Assembly (NCBI GenBank): GCA_037447605.1
Contig: CM074804.1
Location: 4,575,911 to 4,639,910, forward strand
Length of the DNA stretch: 64,000 nucleotides
Direction of reading: 5' to 3'
Source: Zygnema circumcarinatum
Lineage: Eukaryota; Streptophyta; Zygnematophyceae; Zygnematales; Zygnemataceae
Shown here: one piece after another, positions 60,898 through 64,000 of the stretch
How positions within the stretch are numbered: position 1 is the first letter of the stretch
How the letters are laid out: every line of letters begins with the position of its first letter
Notes under the pieces: model-generated
What the model saw: only the letters and a program-made list of their open reading frames with translations
Told to the model about the DNA's origin: nothing
Databases searched by the model: none
Translations under genes and position numbers: made by a program

Positions 60898-63800
60898 ATG
60901 CGGCTGCGAGTGAGGGCGGGCTCGTCTCTCGTCCTGTGTGTGCTCTGCGCATTCGTCTGCCTGACGCGGGAATATCAGCGCGGGAAGGATCCCTTCAAAG
61001 GTTTGCATTTGCTGCTCTGCCAACTTCGCGGAGGAACTACTTTCATGAAGTCGATATTTCTCCCACGTAAAGAACGGCGGCCGGCTTTTCTTGTAGATGG
61101 CTTTTGCCTAATACGCCCGTCGCTCTGTATTGTAGACCTTGCAATTTTTCACATAGACAGCTCCATTTTGACATGTCGACGAAGCAGGCGGTTTGTCTTT
61201 GTTTTGTTTTGTTTTTTTTTTATTTTTATAAATTGCTAATATCATTATGTATCACGTCAAATTCAATGTCATTTCAGCTGAGATCGATTCTGGAAGCACT
61301 CGAGTAAAAGTGTTGGGTACCTAATGCCATTGTACCTTGACTTCTCCAATCACGAAAAAAAAAAATCCAAGAATCCAATTTCTTTTTAATGTATCATCTT
61401 AGCAAAAAACGAAATCGTTGTTGAACGGTTTTACTTTTCACGGGTTATAGAATCAGTTTTAGTTGTAGCAGGAGTCCAGATGGAACCTTCATCAAGTATT
61501 CTTTAGGGGATGGCGTCAAGCATGTTACTAAAACCGTTGCATGACAGTAACACCTTGAAAAAGTAAAATTGAAAATGCAACGAAAAAATTGAATTCTTTT
61601 CGTCCAATGTTAGACCACTATAGAGACGTGGTCTGCAACATATAACAACCATTTGGTTGGAAATTGAATCCATGTTTGTTGAAGCCAGGGGATTTCAGTA
61701 TCATCTCTTTCAGGTAATACCTGTCAAACTTGTCGGCAGGCATCAACCCCTGAGAACTATGCGAACTGAAAGCGAGATTGCCTTGTGGGAATTTGTGGAA
61801 GGCCAGTGCTGGGTGTGCCTCGGGATGCAAGCAACGACGACATTCGCAAGGCCTACAAGAAGCTTGCAATGAAATGGTTCGTCTCGATCCTACTGGTTCT
61901 CCATTAACGAAAGTGCAAAGCATACATTTTATCCTGCATATAGTGTGCTCTGTAGTCTCGAGTCCAGGGCGGAGCTGGTTAGCTCTCTTTTTGCAGTTAG
62001 ATTACTTGCGATTGTTCTTAGGTAGCTTTCGTCTTGTTAAACGCATTCGTTCAAATAACGGCTGTGGAGGTTACCTCAGCCGCCCTGCCCGGCAGCGCAC
62101 GTTGGTGCAGATGCAGCTTCTTCGCGGCATCGAATATTGTGGGCGTCATCATGAAACTGAAGCAGTTTCTGGTTAGGGTGGATGCATGCAGGCACCCTGA
62201 CAAGAATCCGAGCAAAGTGGCGAAGGAGCGCTTCATTGAGGTATGTTTTAATTATCTAATGTGATATGAGAACACGTTTCCTCACTAAAGAAGTAGTCCT
62301 TTGTAATTGAGTGGTCAGAACGTTTTGAATTTGCAGCAAAGCCTGTTATTACAACCTGCAGGTCCCCTACTTTGCTGAGCTTTGGTAAGCCGAGCTTTCC
62401 CATGTGGCATGCTGGTTGTTTGATGGACATATTCGACAAAATAATTGGTAGTGTTCAAAAGCGGTTGTGCAGGTTCAAGGTGCGTATGAAACACTGACAG
62501 ATCCTGAAAAAAGGCGACAGTTTGACGTTCATGGGAGCCATAGCCACTCTCAGGTAAGGGGTTGTAGCGTGCCTCGTTGCTTTTTGAGAACTGGCGATGC
62601 AGGTTCATTTCGAAGTGGAAAATTCCTTGCACCCCGAAATCTATTCTGTTCTTGCTCACTTTCATCCTTGACTTGTCCATAGAATGGCAAAGAGCGTTTC
62701 TGAGTAAGTACTCGTAACATGTGGTAGGGAAGAAGTTAGTCATGCGGAAGATTGCGCTACCTCAAGGTTTGGAGGATTTTTAAAAACGTTCCATTGAGGA
62801 TGACAGTACTTTGCCTACTAGATGTCTTGGGCTAATTTTTAAGTGAGAATGGCAGGAAAGAGCTGGATACCATAATTATGATGCTGAACGATCAGAACAC
62901 AGCACTCATTTCAGACATCATTTTCATCAGCATTTTGAGCCACCGCGCCCTGGTACGCCATGTTCATGTGTCAAACGTGATCCATGGAGTCTTAGTCAAG
63001 ACAGGCGTATTTGTAGCATTTAGAGCGTCAGATTCTCATGCCTCTTTTAAGTATTGCAGCCCTTCTTCACTTTTTTGAGAGGGAATGGCATTCTGCACTA
63101 GTTTCAGTCTCGTCCTGTGCACCTCCGTGGATTTCTCAAAGGTACACGTGAGGGCATGTGCTTGTTTTGGGGCTTCATGAGGGCTGACGGTTTCTCATTC
63201 CCGATTTAAATGACCCTCTGCAGAGCCAATAAAGTCTGCAACAATGACGCTGACTGCAGAAAATTTTGTCACCAGTGTGCTGGGAAGCTCACAGCCATGG
63301 CTGGTTCAGGTGAGCAGCTTACCCTCATCTAATTTAATTGTCGTGTTCCAGCCAAAACGCTTGGCACGAAGGGTATCTGTTGTAGGTAACTAGAAGATTG
63401 ATGTTGCTGATCGACTGCAGTCAAACTTGAAACCTGCAAATTTGGTGTTTCTTCAGCTCGCATCTTGATTCGAGCATACATTTTTTAGGTCTTTCTGGGG
63501 TGGCAGTTGCGTCGGTATTGTTGGATGCTGATGTCGCATGAGCTCATTTTAATGTGCAGGTTTACTCATCTTGGTGGAATATGGAATCAAAGGTCTTTGC
63601 ACGGAGCTGGGAGGCCATTGGTGAGTTCAAGCCTGACAGTTGAGTCAGGGAATGACTATCGTTTTCTGAGCCTCATAGACAACCGTGAAAGCCCCGCAAC
63701 AAGATTTTGCTTCTCTCTGTTCCTTCCCAAAGTAAGCAGTTCCGTTCTCGTGGTGGTAAGCAGCTGAAGAGGTCGAGGGAGTGGTCCAATGCGGTCGGGT

Positions 63801-64000
63801 GAACGCGCAGGAGCAGGCGTCGCTTGCAGCCGCTCTCGCTGAAAGGGATCACTCCGGCCGCCATTCTTATGGAGGTAAGCTTGGTCTTCTGTGCATCTGG
63901 TTGGTCAAAGCTGGCAATATCCTGTACGACATAGCTAGGGTTATCTCCAGAACTTCTATAGGGGTCCCTCGAAAGCAAAACGATTCTTCACATAAACCGT
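60898..64000 (+). CDS. Secretory J-domain protein with CxxC-less thioredoxin-like domain (3' end beyond window)
   Basis: Exons 60898-61000, 61807-61876, 62192-62240 and 62473-62553 splice in phase. The N-terminus MRLRVRAGSSLVLCVLCAFV is a signal peptide. It runs straight into a J domain: DPFKVLGVPRDASNDDIRKA, then KKLAMKWHPDKNPSK with the HPD loop that stimulates Hsp70, then YETLTDPEKRRQFD and the His/Ser-rich HGSHSHSQ. Later exons (63224-63309, 63560-63620, 63765-63874) encode a thioredoxin-like segment: TLTAENFVTSVLGSSQPWLV, QVYSSWWNMESKVFARSWEA and VVQCGRVNAQEQASLA. Aligned on W and K, the redox CxxC is replaced by NMES, so no disulfide chemistry is expected from this domain. The architecture recalls DNAJC10/DNAJC16-type ER J-proteins. 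Exons between 62553 and 63224 are unresolved, and the gene runs off the window. Confidence 0.82.

Overview
This is nuclear DNA of a eukaryote of the green lineage, most likely a streptophyte (a charophyte-type alga or an early-diverging relative). Nearly every gene is split by many GT-AG introns. The set includes families or forms typical of plants: a DOG1-domain protein, an R2R3-MYB with an ASYMMETRIC LEAVES1-like linker, plant-form SF3B5 (starting MQASDRFNINSQ), a cytosolic H-type alpha-glucan phosphorylase, a fused HPPK-DHPS folate enzyme and a plant-type kinesin-5. I cannot name the species. A run of 10 N at 29935-29944 shows it is an assembled draft.

Layout. 1-1780: repeat-rich DNA with a TA-flanked MITE. 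1781-3344 (-): R2R3-MYB. 4893-10851 (-): nicastrin, a gamma-secretase subunit. 10852-13690: repeat island with LINE 3' tails, about 1 kb of CAATGGTT/AACCATTG words and a GC-rich island. 13698-about 17287 (+): DOG1-domain protein with extreme purine/pyrimidine introns. 19191-24907 (-): glucan phosphorylase, with a G-box cluster upstream. 25890-28640 (-): NAF1, an H/ACA snoRNP assembly factor. 28860-30280: second repeat island with a nested MITE and a 5'-truncated LINE with target-site duplication. 31030-35245 (-): unrecognised membrane-anchored coiled-coil protein. 35567-35647 (+): tRNA-Leu(AAG). 36765-40138 (+): complete 9-exon soluble epoxide hydrolase. 41292-42496 (-): complete SF3B5. 43025-44780 (+): farnesyl diphosphate synthase remnant, probably a pseudogene. 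46278-49453 (-): HPPK-DHPS. 50130-51890 (+): MAPR-type cytochrome-b5-like membrane protein. 52376-59684 (-): kinesin-5. 60898 to beyond 64000 (+): secretory J-protein with a thioredoxin-like domain lacking CxxC.

The genes are housekeeping functions without operon-like linkage. Several lie head to head (HPPK-DHPS/MAPR, kinesin-5/J-protein, SF3B5/FPPS remnant) and may share promoters. GC-rich islands lie upstream of most gene starts. The less expected material is in the repeats: a LINE family whose four 3' ends keep a perfect six-base-pair hairpin with a variable loop, a word-repeat island of unknown nature that recurs beside LINE tails, two TA-flanked MITEs, and an intron whose two halves are near-complementary purine and pyrimidine tracts. 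I found no clear new multi-gene system, and no CRISPR array.
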